Positions 1 through 10,597 are shown, counted from the stretch's first letter. The stretch: 35,199 nucleotides of DNA from CAXRGH01 sp964230195 (GCA_964230195.1 CAXRGH010000188.1:1-35199); one strand, 5' to 3'. The notes: a model not told the origin generated them from the sequence alone. Program-made: numbers and translations.

Positions 1-664
1 CCAACCGCCGTGCAGACCAGTGTTGTGAGGGAGTGGCTGTTACCTTGAATCCGTGCACTACAACTTGCTGCCACCACTGAAGCTCAATCACTCGTGATGC
101 TTCAATGCCAGCATTGACAAACCAAGCTTTTAAACCTGAAGGCACTAGGTAGGTGGCAGTATTACCGATAGCTTTGATACTGGCTTCATCTAGATGGTCA
201 TAATGATTGTGAGAAATTATCACAATATCAACGTTGGGAAGTTCAGCTAGTGGTATTGCCACTTTCGTGTAACGTTTCGGTCCGGCAAAGCTAACCGGAC
301 TAGCACGTTCGGAAAATACCGGGTCGGTGAGAATGGTTTTTCCTTGCCACTGAATCAAAAACGTAGAGTGCCCCATCCAAGTCACTTGGTTCTGTGGCGA
401 CAATAGCTGGTGAGTATCCACAGAAGTTTGGGGAATTAACTCCTTTGCAGCCTCATGATCGGCCCACTCGTCATCACCAAACCAACGGAGCTTGAGATAA
501 GCAAAAATCGACTTATTGGGGTGTTGAATATGATTATTGACGTATTGACCATCAACAAAGTTAGGATCAGATGTCTCCGCTTGAGAATCGTCCTTACTCG
601 AGGCACACGACGATGATGCTAAACTCATGATGACCAGTAGTGATATAATGTGACGCTTTTTCAT
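1..664 (-). CDS. MBL-fold metallo-hydrolase, NAPE-PLD/UlaG-like, possible lipoprotein (3' end cut by window edge)
   Basis: Partial: the start codon is at 664 and the frame is open to base 2, so about 221 N-terminal residues are visible. The N-terminus MKKRHIISLLVIMSLASSSC is a signal peptide with a Cys at residue 20; the lipobox is imperfect, so this is a lipoprotein or a secreted protein. The metal-binding motif HNHYDHLD is present, preceded by a stretch containing WMGHSTFLIQ and LTDPVF, and followed by TPSQHWSAR. This combination is typical of the NAPE-PLD/UlaG/RomA-like branch of the metallo-beta-lactamase superfamily, whose members hydrolyse phosphodiester or lactone substrates. The actual substrate cannot be told. 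The gene is co-directional with the giant surface-protein gene, 202 bases downstream of it; a link in function is not evident. Confidence 0.85.
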   Translation of the reverse strand, partial: MKKRHIISLLVIMSLASSSCASSKDDSQAETSDPNFVDGQYVNNHIQHPNKSIFAYLKLRWFGDDEWADHEAAKELIPQTSVDTHQLLSPQNQVTWMGHSTFLIQWQGKTILTDPVFSERASPVSFAGPKRYTKVAIPLAELPNVDIVIISHNHYDHLDEASIKAIGNTATYLVPSGLKAWFVNAGIEASRVIELQWWQQVVVHGFKVTATPSQHWSARRL

Positions 665-866
665 ATGGTTGAGATAGTCATTCCATTCGTTTTATCGCAC
701 CATCTGATGCCTGCCGGCGCACCCATGACTTTGGCCGCGATAATCCTTTAATTAAAGTTAGCAAAGTTTACGTGAGAACTTGAAATTTGTATCAAACAAG
801 ACTTCCAACAATCACTACTAACTGATGAGTTCCTCACACGGCTGAGCAGCATTTTTATCAACATTG
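665..866. other. Intergenic region between giant surface-protein gene and MBL hydrolase
   Basis: No gene is seen in these 202 bases. A 12-base palindrome (CTTTAATTAAAG, about 750-761) lies in the middle, upstream of the hydrolase. No hairpin with a T-run follows the stop codon of the giant gene, so read-through into the hydrolase gene cannot be excluded. Confidence 0.5.
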
Positions 867-3800
867 TCAGTCACGGCTGCGCCGTAGCACGATGAATCCA
901 TACCTTCTACACCAAACTAACAAACTACAAAGAATAAACCAAAGAGTCGTAGAGCCCCCTGAATCACTTCCTTCGGCTGTCGTAATTTGTGTCAGTTCAA
1001 CGTTGACATTCATGGTGCCGATAGCAGTGTCGTAGCCATCGCTTATGACATAAGTGACTGTATCGCCGCCATTCATTCCTGTCAGTGGAGTGTAGGTCAA
1101 TGTGTTGTCAACATTCACGATAACAGAGCCATTGACCGCTTGTGCACTCTCAACAAATAAATCATCGTTATCTTCATCCGTATCGTTGGCTAACACGTCA
1201 ACGGTGATTGTTTGGTTATCCTTTACCGTCACCTCATCACTTGTCGCTACCGGCGCTTCATTACCCGTGATTGTTAATACTAAGTCAGCGTGCGAAGTAC
1301 CGCCATTGCCATCGCTCACTCCATAGCTGATGGTAATGACACCAGAGTAATTAGGTTGCATGTCATAGCGAATGGTATTGTCATGATTGATAGTCGCAAT
1401 ACCATAATTAGCGTTGACGCTCGTGATATTCAAAGTGTCACCATCGACATCACTGTCATTAGCCAAGACATCAGCTATCACAACACGATTCCACGGTAAC
1501 GTTAACTGGTCGTCAACGGCAATTGGAGCAGAGTTACTGGTTTGTAATACCGCGACTCCGCCCGGATCGCGCAACGCGCCATTGATAGAAGCGTCATCAT
1601 CGTTCGGCCCCCCGTCAGACATTTTTAGTTGTACACACCAATGTCCAGCCGTTAATCCTTCGACCCACTCAGACGATTGTGGCGGTGGACAAACGCCCCT
1701 CTCCCCCTCAGCACTAAATACAGTATTTTCATCGTTCACAACAAAATCCGTCCAACCTAGGTCTCTGTCGAATTTTCGGTATACTGCATCACTAGGAATT
1801 GGATTATCTTGTGGTAGTACAATGTAAAAAGGTTGGTCAAATATCACTGAACCTTCAACCAAAAAGTCATAGAGATGATTAACAACTCTATAATCAGGAT
1901 CGGAGTCACTATCACTATTTTTATTGGGCAATATCGCGAGTCCACCCGTCTCTCCTGCCAGTGCGGTTGCTCCCATACGGAGACAAATTCCAGCTTCACT
2001 TTCAGATAAAAATAAAGTTTGCTCAGTGACGTTGGCTGGCATCACATTACAAAAATCAATGCCATCCAAATAATCGGGAATGCCATCACCATCGCTATCT
2101 TTTATGCCTTCCAATCGATCAGGTATCAGATCACCATCACTATCGCTATCAATACTCAATACTGACGATGTTTCAACAACAGTGAAGTTAAGGGTTTTAG
2201 TCGTTGATAAACTGGGGAAACCGTTGTCCGTCACCGTAACCGATATTTCATGCAAGCCTACATTGAGATCATCAATTGCCAATATTAATCCATTCTCTAT
2301 TTGCCTGACTGGCGTAACGTGAGTCTGCCACTGAATACTCAAGGTGTCGTCTGAGTTCGGATCTTGAGCATCAATTGCAATGGTGACATCGCCTGCATCA
2401 CGAGTGACTTGCGAACGTTGTTCGCCATTTTGGGTGATGAGCACACTGAGAGTCGGCGCCATATTACCTTCGTCTATCGTGTAGCGTGTGACAAATTGGG
2501 GGGCTCGGTTTACAGTTCCACCTAAGGTAACAACAATAACCTCATCTGGGTCGACCTCCTGGTCGTTTAGAATACTGAAGGGAATACTGGCAACTGTGCC
2601 CTCGGAAATGACGACACTGCCGTCTATCAGAGTGTGATCGGTACCGCCAGCACTGCCCGATACTGTAAAGGGTATAGTTAATGGGTAAATAGGTGAGTTG
2701 CCATTGAGAATAACGTCAATATTTTGCTCGGTGCCTTCTGCGACCCGACGATTTTTTCCCAAGCTTACCATTGGGGCGACGGAAACGACTTGCTCTGCGT
2801 AACCCGTGTTGCCCATTTCATCGGTTGCCGACCAGTAAACTAGATGCCTTCCGGGCTCAAACAACACTTTATTATCACCCAAAAGTGTCACCGCAATGTT
2901 TCTGCCCAGTGCATCTGTTGCCTGTGCAATTCCCAGATCGATACGAGTGAGCAATCCAGTGGCATTAACGTAAATATCAGCTGGAGCAGTAATCGTTGGT
3001 CCTTCAGATAATGGGTTATCAATACTCACAATCGCTGTCGCACGACTTACGAGACCACCATTGTCTGAAATACTGTAATCAATTTTCACTTCTCCGTAGA
3101 AATAAGGTTCAGCTTCAAATTGAATTTTGTTCTCTATAACAAACGCCTGACCGATCGATGACTGCACTTGTGTCAGTGTCAGTGCAACATCATCAGAATC
3201 TGTGTCATTTAGCAAAACGTCCAGTATGTATCTGTCATTATTGGAACGGATGAGTTGATAGGCATCATCGGTAGCAACCGGTCTATCGTTCTCTCCATTC
3301 ACTGTCACATTAACTTGAGTTTGGCTACCATCAGCTGCGACTAGTGTAAAGCTCTCAACGAGAGATTGGCCTTCAGCCAATTGCTGAACGTCCTCATTCA
3401 TTTGTTCCAACTGATATTGCCACTCGCCTTGAGCATTGACGTTCAATGTGCCAAATTGCCCCATGATTGTTGAGGCTACAAATACATTTGAGCCATCAAT
3501 ATCAACTACCGTGATTTCACCACTTACCATCGCCTTTGAATCTTCGGCAACATCACCGGCAAATGAGCCGTCAAAGATAGCTAAATCGTTATCACCCTCA
3601 ATTATCGCGGTGACTACTTCTACGACAGAACCATCCGTCGACACCACCTCAAAATTGTCTTCCAACGTTTGACTTGTCGTCAGCGACAACACGAGCGAGT
3701 TTAAGGTGTCTACCATGTATTCCCATATTCCCTCCACGCTAATGGTGAACCAGCCAAACAACCCAATCTCATCCGTCTGTTCAATAAAGCCAGATTCTCC

Positions 3801-6800
3801 TGTGTCGATATCAGAAATCACTAATTCTCCGGATAACACCGACGTCGCATCTTCACTAATGACGCCTGTAGTCACTCCAGTGACACTCGGCACATCATTT
3901 TGCCCATAAATTGTTATGACCACGGATTGCGTTGCAGTACCGTCGATCGAGCGGGTAACAAAGTTTTCTGTGAGGGTTTCGCCCGCAGGCAATGCTTGAA
4001 CCGTACTGTTCGTATTGTCTAAGCTGTATTGCCAATGACCATCGGAGGCAATACTGAAGTAACCGAAGCTTCCCGTAGTTGCCACTTGCTCTGTAAACAG
4101 GGTTTCTCCCGTGTCGAGGTCCTCAACATTGAGTACACCGGCAAGAATTGTTGGGCTATCTTCTACCACACTTCCAGAGTTCACACCGGTAATCGTGGCG
4201 GTATCATTTTGACCGACAATAGTCACAGTGACTAACCTTGAACTCGAACCATCAACAGACGTAGCCACAAAACTGTCGTTGAGGCTCGCATTTATTGGTA
4301 AGGCTTGCACCGCACTATTACTGGTATCCAAGGTGTAAGTCCACTCACCGCTCTGGTTTAATGTGAAGACTCCGTAGCTAACCGATATTTCTGGTTGTTC
4401 GACAAAACGTGCCTCGTCTTCATCCTCGTCTGAGATGGACAAGTTTCCAGTCACGATAACAGTGCTATCTTCAACTGTACTACCAGATGAACTTCCAGTA
4501 ATCACTGCAGCTCCATTGACCCCTGTGATTGTGATGGTAATAAAGTGGTTTGCCGTGTTATCCAACGATTTAACTTCAAAGGTATCAGTAACTTCAATGT
4601 CACGAGGAATGAATTGAATGTTATTACCGCTGTCTCTCAAGCGATATATCCATTCACCATTCTCACTAATACTAAAATCTCCATAAGTACCTGCTTCATT
4701 CTCTACGACTTCAAATATCGTCTCACCAATATCATTGTCGGATATTGTCAAACTTCCTGTCAGAGTAATCATGTCATCTTCTGTAATGGTGAAACTATTT
4801 GCGCCGAAAATAGATGCTATGTCGTTCACAGCGTTTACTGAAATATCGACAGTAGCCGTGTCTTGTGCGCCCGAGGGATCACTGACGGTGTATGTGAAAC
4901 TATCAGTCGCCGTTTCGCTTCCATCATGCTGATAACTGACGGTTCCATCTTGATTCACGGTGGCAGTACCATTGATGGGTGTCACTGCGATAACACTGGT
5001 AAGAATATCCCCCTCAGCATCTGTATCATTGTCCATGACATTGATATTAACTGCGCCCCCTTCATTTAAGGTAACACTATCATTCGTTGCTATTGGACTG
5101 TCATTTATTGGTTGGATAGTCACCGTCACCAGCCCTGTCGCTTGCGCACCGGATGGGTCATTGATGGTGTAACTGAAGTTATCACTCGTGGTTTCGCTAC
5201 CGTCGTGTTGATAGGTAATGGTGCCATCAGGATTCATTACGACCGAACCATTGGTTGGCGCCGTGACATTATTTAACGACAATGTGTCACCTTCCACATC
5301 GGTATCATTGCTCAAAACGGCGATAAGACGATTCGCATTTTCATCAAGTGTCACACTATCCCCTGTGGCTACAGGGGCATCATTAATACCGGTTATTGTG
5401 ATGGTTAATGTCGTTGCCGTGCCATCAGCACTCGTAATGTCGATCACCTGTTGAATACTTTCATCACTTGATAGTGCAACATACTCAGCGTTGTCAGTGG
5501 CCACTTCAAATTGCCATGCGCCATCCGTTGCAATGGTGAAAGTACCGTATTCTTCAGCGATATCGGTTTGTGCAATAAACACACTTTCACCATTGTCGAC
5601 ATCACTCACCGCTAGCGCACCAGTTAAAGCAGTCTCTCCAGAAACCACAGTGACGGTGCTATCACCACTAAAGCTGGCACTATCATTTGATGCTACTAAT
5701 TGAATGTTCGCCGCGACGCTAATGTTTGCCGTCGCAACACCGCCATTAGCAGTCCCACCATTATCCATGATTTGCGTTAATGTGATGCTACGAGACGTTG
5801 CTGTCGTCGGATTATCACTGGTGTTACTGTACTCTATTCCTTCAATTATGCTCGCTAATGCCACAGCCGACAGTGCACCATCACCAAACGTTACCGTCGC
5901 CTCTCCGTTGAGGAGACTGACCGTATACGATAGCCCTGATGTTAACGTATTGCCTGTACTGTCTGTGCTGAGACTGATGACACTGCCATCTACTGATAAT
6001 TGCTCAACACTATCTACAATATCATTCGCTGTGAGAGTAAAGCCGGTGAACGCCTGTGTGGCCTCTATCGTGTCTGCCACTGCATTGGTATACAGTGTGA
6101 TTGCAGCACCATCTTCAGTGTAAGTGCTGTTGACACCAGCAGCAGTCAATGTGGGTACATCATTGACTGGATCAATAGTGACAGTAACGGTTGCTGTTGA
6201 TGTTTCTCCCGAGGGATCACTGACGGTGTATGTGAAACTGTCAGTCGTCGTTTCGCTGCCATCATGCTGATAGGTTAACGTATTATCAACGTTAATAATG
6301 ACAGCTCCGTGATTTGGTTGAGTGTTAGTTGAATCAAAGGAGATGCTTAATTCGTCACCGTCAATATCAATATCATTATCTATCGCAGCAACCACGGACG
6401 ATGTATTTTCATTGAGCGTGACACTGTCATCAGTTGCCACGGGAGTGTCATTGACGTTGTTCACAGTAATTGTGAAGCCAGCTAACGAAACCGCTGTATT
6501 AACATTGTCAGTAACTGAAAGGGTAATTAAGTCTGTTTCACCCACATTGTCATTGGCTGGTGTACCAGAGAGTGTTCCTGTTTGAGGATCAAACGATAGC
6601 CAAGAGGGAAGACCTGTAACCGAATAATTAACGGCATCGTCATCTGCTACTGCCGGTGTGAATGAATAATTTGCATCTTGATCAACCGTTACTAAAGGAG
6701 TTCCCGATATCACGGGAGAGAGGTTGTACTCTGTAGTATCCGTCACTGCTGTTGCACTGTTTCCGGCAGCATCAGTGACAATCACTGACAGTGTTAATGT

Positions 6801-9800
6801 GCCAGGCGATAGTGAAGACACATCAAATCCAGTAATCATATGGGTACTATCGGAAATAACCCCACTACCATTAATGCTATCGTCACCATCAGTCACAGAG
6901 TAGTTAAAGCTATCTCCCACAGACACATCGCGCAACACAGCAGTTACAGCGGCGTGATTACTCTCGTTGATTAAAGCTTGATCCCAACTAACACTATGTC
7001 CACTTGGAGGCGTGTTGTCTAATAGATATGTCTGGGCATAACTGGTTTCCGGCTGTGCTGCAGACAATCCAATCGTATCCTCAACCACCAGTGTGTTGTC
7101 GAAAGATAATGTTATTTGCTCATCAAGGTTGGCTAGATCACCGCCTGATGCCGTGATAACCAAGACCGATGGATCTGCATTACTGACACTCACAGCGAGT
7201 TCAGCAGTACTATTATCTAAACTAAAGCTGGTTGTTGCGGGTGCTTGTATTGGTTCACTGAACCCAATAGTCCAAACCAATTCATCATCATTGACGGATT
7301 CAGCACTATCTTGCTTATCAAAACTCATTAACTGCGGTGCCGTATTATCAATAACGATACCATTCAATTCTATCGCTTGAGACAACTGAGTTATTGGAAC
7401 GCCGGCTTCGTCAACCAACTGGCCACTGTCAAGGTTAATACCCTGCCACTCAACACCATCCGGCGCGTTTTCATCACTCGCAACGGTATAACTAAACGTC
7501 AATGTGTCAGTGCCACTACCTGACGCGTAGACCATCTCTCCGATATCGTCACCGATAGCGATGGTCAGAAGAGGTGAACCGCTTACAGTGACTTCATCGC
7601 TGAATATCACATCAACAGTAAAAGTCTGACTGTCGGTATATCGGTCAGCAGTGTATGCAACTGTGCGTATCGAAACATCAGAAAGGTTGCTGTTAACAGC
7701 GACTCCAACTATGGGATCAATGAGACTGAGATCCGAAATGAATGGAGAAGTGGTAAAGAATTCTCGAACAATATTACCTTGCCAGTCTGCTTGATTAATC
7801 ACAATCGGGTTTTCGGCGCTGTGATAATCCTGAGCAGTCAAAACATATTCAAAGACAACATTCGTAGTCGCTTCTTTGTAACTCATAGTAACCTCGCCAG
7901 AATCAAGGACTAACGTCAGACTGGGATCTGGTGCAACCACGTTGATATCGAAATAGTTGGTTGAGGCACTCAAACTGAGCAGCAGTGAATCTCCCGTTTG
8001 ATAAGAAGTATTATCCAAGGTCGCGATATCAAATTGCAGTGCCGCTGAATCGTCAATATCGATATCGGCCAATGTCTGTAAATTGTCCGATGAAAGCGTG
8101 AAACTCAAATCAATGGGCACGTCGAGGTCGCTCTGCGGTGTTGCTTGGTTATTGTCAACCTGTCCCATTTCAATACCATCAGTATCGTTGACCGATGGTA
8201 CTTCTAATGCAAAGACATGGACTTTGGGCTCTGAATCCAGCTGATATGTGGCACGATACACCTCACTATTAATTGTAATCGGTATAAATGGAACTTGTCC
8301 GGTTACTCCAAAATTCCAATACACATCGGCATTGGTCTGAATAGTGAAAACCAGTGTTGTTCCCATCCCATAAGTGGTAGCGGATGGAAGGCTTACGTCA
8401 TTCACAACCACTGCATCACCGCGCAACGCGGATGCTGAAACTAAAGGACCTCTGATATCAACATTTGTAGAGTCCACCAAGCGAATAGAGGCGACAAGTG
8501 TCCCCTTAGCCATTGATGACAAGTCAAAATCACTAATGGTTTGGTTGCTCTCGCTAACTGTCCCATTACCCGTTAATACTGTATTTCCGTCTGATATGGT
8601 GTATTCATACAAGGTGCCAACTTCTGCATCAGTCAATTGCAAGTGCACGCTGGCTAGGTTTGTATCGGTAATCATTGAGTCCGAAAATTCGAGGCTATAT
8701 CCAGTCGGAGCCGTGTTGACAATAACAATATTTGGCTCAAACGAAGGAAATACATGACTAACCGGACTTCCATTTGCGCCAGTAATTGTGCCAACATCGG
8801 AATTTATATTCACAGGCACAATCCCATCAGAGTCGATATCTGATGGTTGAATCAAGTAGCTAAATTGCAACGAATTAGTCCCATTGCCTGCTGAATATTG
8901 AGCTGCCACCGTGGAGGTGTCCAATTGCAACACTAAAACTGGATCACCGGCAACATTGACTATGTCGCTGTACTCAATCTCAAACGCTAGCGTTTGACCT
9001 GAAGTGTAACTACCACTCGGTGATCCAGAGATGCTAGTTACCTGTGTTGCAGAGGCTAACTGGATACCACTGGTATCACCCAAAACAGGCAAACTCAAGT
9101 CAGCGGGCGTACCTGTGGAATGAGAGATAGTGCCGTCATTGACCGCTAGAGATGACAGTGTGATCCCTGACGTTGATTCAAGCACTGTCGGCAATTGACC
9201 TGTAAAAATTAAATCAGTACTCGCTGTACCGCTCGAGTAGTTTGCAACAAACTGAGTATCACCAATCGAAAGGTGTAACATAGGTGTACCAGTAACCGTC
9301 ACTATTTCATCAAATGATAGAGTCAGTGAGACTTCTTCTCCGGCATAATACTGAGCATCAGTTGGCAAGGTCACAGACACAATTTGAGGAACCATCGAGT
9401 CATTAAGTCGAATATCGGCAAATTGATATTCTTCGTCGCCATACGAAAAATACTTGTTAAGGAATACACCGCCATTCGAGAAGCCCAAATAATTAATATT
9501 AAACGCTTTTATTTGAATGCCGTCTGGTGAAACATCGCCCGCCTGTATGGCGTAAGAATATAGACAAGGATGACAAGGAGTGCCGGTTGGAGTTAACTCT
9601 ACAGTTTCATCACCGAGGTCAACCAAGATTGTATTTCCGCTTTGTACAACCACCTCTTCGGACGTATTCATTGGTTCAAACGTGACCGATACTTGAAGTT
9701 CACTACCGACAATGTTCGCATCAAAATTGGCGATACTCTTTTCCGTCATAGTAAGTAAAAAGGTGGACAGGTTGGCATCGGTATTCACTGTGCTTAACGT

Positions 9801-10562
9801 TAATTCACGATTGGGAGCAATGACATCCTGAGTGTCATCAACGATCCCCGTTATGCTTGTATTCCCAATTTGAATATCCTGAAGACTTATCCCAGAATGC
9901 GTTATGTCCGTTTCACTGAGCGTATGGTTAAACTCAATAGTATCATCGTTCAGTTGCCCTTCAAGTTGGTAGGTTTCAGTGCCAATGGTAAGTGGAAGCA
10001 TCAAAGGGTCGCCAGTAACTTCCAAACTTTGGATCCCTCTCCATTGTATTGAAAATTTTAATTCTTCACCGGCTACAATATAAGTAGACATGTCATGCAC
10101 AGTAAATGTGTTCCCATGTTGAACATTGATATTGGGAAAAGCAGTATCGACATTGGTGGGGAGTTCCGAGGGGGTGATAATGTCGTCTAAATTTTTAATT
10201 CCGTTTTGCTCAAACCCCACAAGCGTAATCCCTGATTGGGAGTAATGTCTATTGTCTAGGGTCAAATCAAAGGTTAGTTTACTGTAGCTTCCTGCGCTAT
10301 TGTCGATGGTATTTCGGACAGCATATGCATTCCCACTATCCATGCTTACGACTAAAAAAGTGTTACCTCCACTGTCAAACGGCATATCCGTAACGACCTC
10401 ATCAAATGTCACTTCAAACGTGACAATATCCCCCACTGTGTAGGTGCCATCTGCATTGACGACGGAGACGTCAACGACTATCGGTTGCGCAAGCGAACCA
10501 ACACATAAACACATCATAAGACTGGTACAGATGTGTCGAAGAGTCGCAATATAAGCTTTCAT
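867..10562 (-). CDS. Giant multidomain surface protein/adhesin (3231 aa) with choice-of-anchor U domain and GlyGly-CTERM-like tail
   Basis: Signal peptide at residues 1-26 (basic start, hydrophobic core, SLA before QP). Residues about 27-1080 hold degenerate Ig-like repeats recognisable by phrases such as YTSGQTLAFEIEYSD and YASGSGTDTLTFSYTVAS. Residues about 1290-1370 form a cadherin-like Ig domain (LPSWLSFDPQTGTLSGTP). Tandem-95/cadherin-like repeats (VATDDSVTLNEN, TYQHDGSETTTDSFTYTVSD) lie near 1375-1480 and 1728-1911. VCBS repeats lie near 1620-1728 and in a tandem block at about 1911-2425. HYR-like, Calx-beta-like and PKD-like segments fill about 2520-2798. A Ca-binding DSDGDGIPD-type stretch is near 2808-2838 and a choice-of-anchor U domain (GVCPPP, WCVQL, DGGPND) near 2845-3010. 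Two more cadherin-like domains precede a final SGGS, a short hydrophobic helix and Arg-rich end, resembling rhombosortase substrates. Likely a calcium-stiffened, cell-surface or released adhesin; the ligand is unknown. It is last in an operon with the S74 fibre gene. Confidence 0.9.
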   Translation of the reverse strand: MKAYIATLRHICTSLMMCLCVGSLAQPIVVDVSVVNADGTYTVGDIVTFEVTFDEVVTDMPFDSGGNTFLVVSMDSGNAYAVRNTIDNSAGSYSKLTFDLTLDNRHYSQSGITLVGFEQNGIKNLDDIITPSELPTNVDTAFPNINVQHGNTFTVHDMSTYIVAGEELKFSIQWRGIQSLEVTGDPLMLPLTIGTETYQLEGQLNDDTIEFNHTLSETDITHSGISLQDIQIGNTSITGIVDDTQDVIAPNRELTLSTVNTDANLSTFLLTMTEKSIANFDANIVGSELQVSVTFEPMNTSEEVVVQSGNTILVDLGDETVELTPTGTPCHPCLYSYAIQAGDVSPDGIQIKAFNINYLGFSNGGVFLNKYFSYGDEEYQFADIRLNDSMVPQIVSVTLPTDAQYYAGEEVSLTLSFDEIVTVTGTPMLHLSIGDTQFVANYSSGTASTDLIFTGQLPTVLESTSGITLSSLAVNDGTISHSTGTPADLSLPVLGDTSGIQLASATQVTSISGSPSGSYTSGQTLAFEIEYSDIVNVAGDPVLVLQLDTSTVAAQYSAGNGTNSLQFSYLIQPSDIDSDGIVPVNINSDVGTITGANGSPVSHVFPSFEPNIVIVNTAPTGYSLEFSDSMITDTNLASVHLQLTDAEVGTLYEYTISDGNTVLTGNGTVSESNQTISDFDLSSMAKGTLVASIRLVDSTNVDIRGPLVSASALRGDAVVVNDVSLPSATTYGMGTTLVFTIQTNADVYWNFGVTGQVPFIPITINSEVYRATYQLDSEPKVHVFALEVPSVNDTDGIEMGQVDNNQATPQSDLDVPIDLSFTLSSDNLQTLADIDIDDSAALQFDIATLDNTSYQTGDSLLLSLSASTNYFDINVVAPDPSLTLVLDSGEVTMSYKEATTNVVFEYVLTAQDYHSAENPIVINQADWQGNIVREFFTTSPFISDLSLIDPIVGVAVNSNLSDVSIRTVAYTADRYTDSQTFTVDVIFSDEVTVSGSPLLTIAIGDDIGEMVYASGSGTDTLTFSYTVASDENAPDGVEWQGINLDSGQLVDEAGVPITQLSQAIELNGIVIDNTAPQLMSFDKQDSAESVNDDELVWTIGFSEPIQAPATTSFSLDNSTAELAVSVSNADPSVLVITASGGDLANLDEQITLSFDNTLVVEDTIGLSAAQPETSYAQTYLLDNTPPSGHSVSWDQALINESNHAAVTAVLRDVSVGDSFNYSVTDGDDSINGSGVISDSTHMITGFDVSSLSPGTLTLSVIVTDAAGNSATAVTDTTEYNLSPVISGTPLVTVDQDANYSFTPAVADDDAVNYSVTGLPSWLSFDPQTGTLSGTPANDNVGETDLITLSVTDNVNTAVSLAGFTITVNNVNDTPVATDDSVTLNENTSSVVAAIDNDIDIDGDELSISFDSTNTQPNHGAVIINVDNTLTYQHDGSETTTDSFTYTVSDPSGETSTATVTVTIDPVNDVPTLTAAGVNSTYTEDGAAITLYTNAVADTIEATQAFTGFTLTANDIVDSVEQLSVDGSVISLSTDSTGNTLTSGLSYTVSLLNGEATVTFGDGALSAVALASIIEGIEYSNTSDNPTTATSRSITLTQIMDNGGTANGGVATANISVAANIQLVASNDSASFSGDSTVTVVSGETALTGALAVSDVDNGESVFIAQTDIAEEYGTFTIATDGAWQFEVATDNAEYVALSSDESIQQVIDITSADGTATTLTITITGINDAPVATGDSVTLDENANRLIAVLSNDTDVEGDTLSLNNVTAPTNGSVVMNPDGTITYQHDGSETTSDNFSYTINDPSGAQATGLVTVTIQPINDSPIATNDSVTLNEGGAVNINVMDNDTDAEGDILTSVIAVTPINGTATVNQDGTVSYQHDGSETATDSFTYTVSDPSGAQDTATVDISVNAVNDIASIFGANSFTITEDDMITLTGSLTISDNDIGETIFEVVENEAGTYGDFSISENGEWIYRLRDSGNNIQFIPRDIEVTDTFEVKSLDNTANHFITITITGVNGAAVITGSSSGSTVEDSTVIVTGNLSISDEDEDEARFVEQPEISVSYGVFTLNQSGEWTYTLDTSNSAVQALPINASLNDSFVATSVDGSSSRLVTVTIVGQNDTATITGVNSGSVVEDSPTILAGVLNVEDLDTGETLFTEQVATTGSFGYFSIASDGHWQYSLDNTNSTVQALPAGETLTENFVTRSIDGTATQSVVITIYGQNDVPSVTGVTTGVISEDATSVLSGELVISDIDTGESGFIEQTDEIGLFGWFTISVEGIWEYMVDTLNSLVLSLTTSQTLEDNFEVVSTDGSVVEVVTAIIEGDNDLAIFDGSFAGDVAEDSKAMVSGEITVVDIDGSNVFVASTIMGQFGTLNVNAQGEWQYQLEQMNEDVQQLAEGQSLVESFTLVAADGSQTQVNVTVNGENDRPVATDDAYQLIRSNNDRYILDVLLNDTDSDDVALTLTQVQSSIGQAFVIENKIQFEAEPYFYGEVKIDYSISDNGGLVSRATAIVSIDNPLSEGPTITAPADIYVNATGLLTRIDLGIAQATDALGRNIAVTLLGDNKVLFEPGRHLVYWSATDEMGNTGYAEQVVSVAPMVSLGKNRRVAEGTEQNIDVILNGNSPIYPLTIPFTVSGSAGGTDHTLIDGSVVISEGTVASIPFSILNDQEVDPDEVIVVTLGGTVNRAPQFVTRYTIDEGNMAPTLSVLITQNGEQRSQVTRDAGDVTIAIDAQDPNSDDTLSIQWQTHVTPVRQIENGLILAIDDLNVGLHEISVTVTDNGFPSLSTTKTLNFTVVETSSVLSIDSDSDGDLIPDRLEGIKDSDGDGIPDYLDGIDFCNVMPANVTEQTLFLSESEAGICLRMGATALAGETGGLAILPNKNSDSDSDPDYRVVNHLYDFLVEGSVIFDQPFYIVLPQDNPIPSDAVYRKFDRDLGWTDFVVNDENTVFSAEGERGVCPPPQSSEWVEGLTAGHWCVQLKMSDGGPNDDDASINGALRDPGGVAVLQTSNSAPIAVDDQLTLPWNRVVIADVLANDSDVDGDTLNITSVNANYGIATINHDNTIRYDMQPNYSGVITISYGVSDGNGGTSHADLVLTITGNEAPVATSDEVTVKDNQTITVDVLANDTDEDNDDLFVESAQAVNGSVIVNVDNTLTYTPLTGMNGGDTVTYVISDGYDTAIGTMNVNVELTQITTAEGSDSGGSTTLWFILCSLLVWCRRYGFIVLRRSRD
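4873..4934. repeat. Internal DNA repeat, copy B (Tandem-95 module of giant gene)
   Basis: This 62-base block matches 6211-6272 with three mismatches by eye. Both encode the end of a Tandem-95/cadherin-like repeat (reverse strand, YQHDGSETxTDSFTYTVSD). A third, more diverged copy lies at about 5152-5213. The near identity at DNA level, against strongly diverged neighbouring repeats, suggests recent duplication or gene conversion. Confidence 0.8.
6211..6272. repeat. Internal DNA repeat, copy A (Tandem-95 module of giant gene)
   Basis: Partner of the block at 4873-4934; the two copies are in direct orientation about 1.3 kb apart inside one reading frame. Recombination between them would delete whole domains in frame, because the distance (1338 bases) is a multiple of three. 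Confidence 0.8.
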
Positions 10563-10597
10563 ATTCTGACCTTAATCCTACCACCGATAACAGATGG

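Noticed and set aside
873..885. Hairpin ACGGC/GCCGT at the end of the giant gene as terminator
   Set aside because: Only five pairs, lies inside the coding end, and no T-run follows.
1414..1827. 137-residue plus-strand open frame, and similar ones such as 5704-6123
   Set aside because: Shadows of the giant gene; composition follows the reverse of its Thr/Ser/Asp-rich codons and no motif is present.
3290..4830. Regularly spaced repeats that could suggest a CRISPR array
   Set aside because: They are VCBS protein domain repeats of about 100 residues in one open frame, with diverged DNA.
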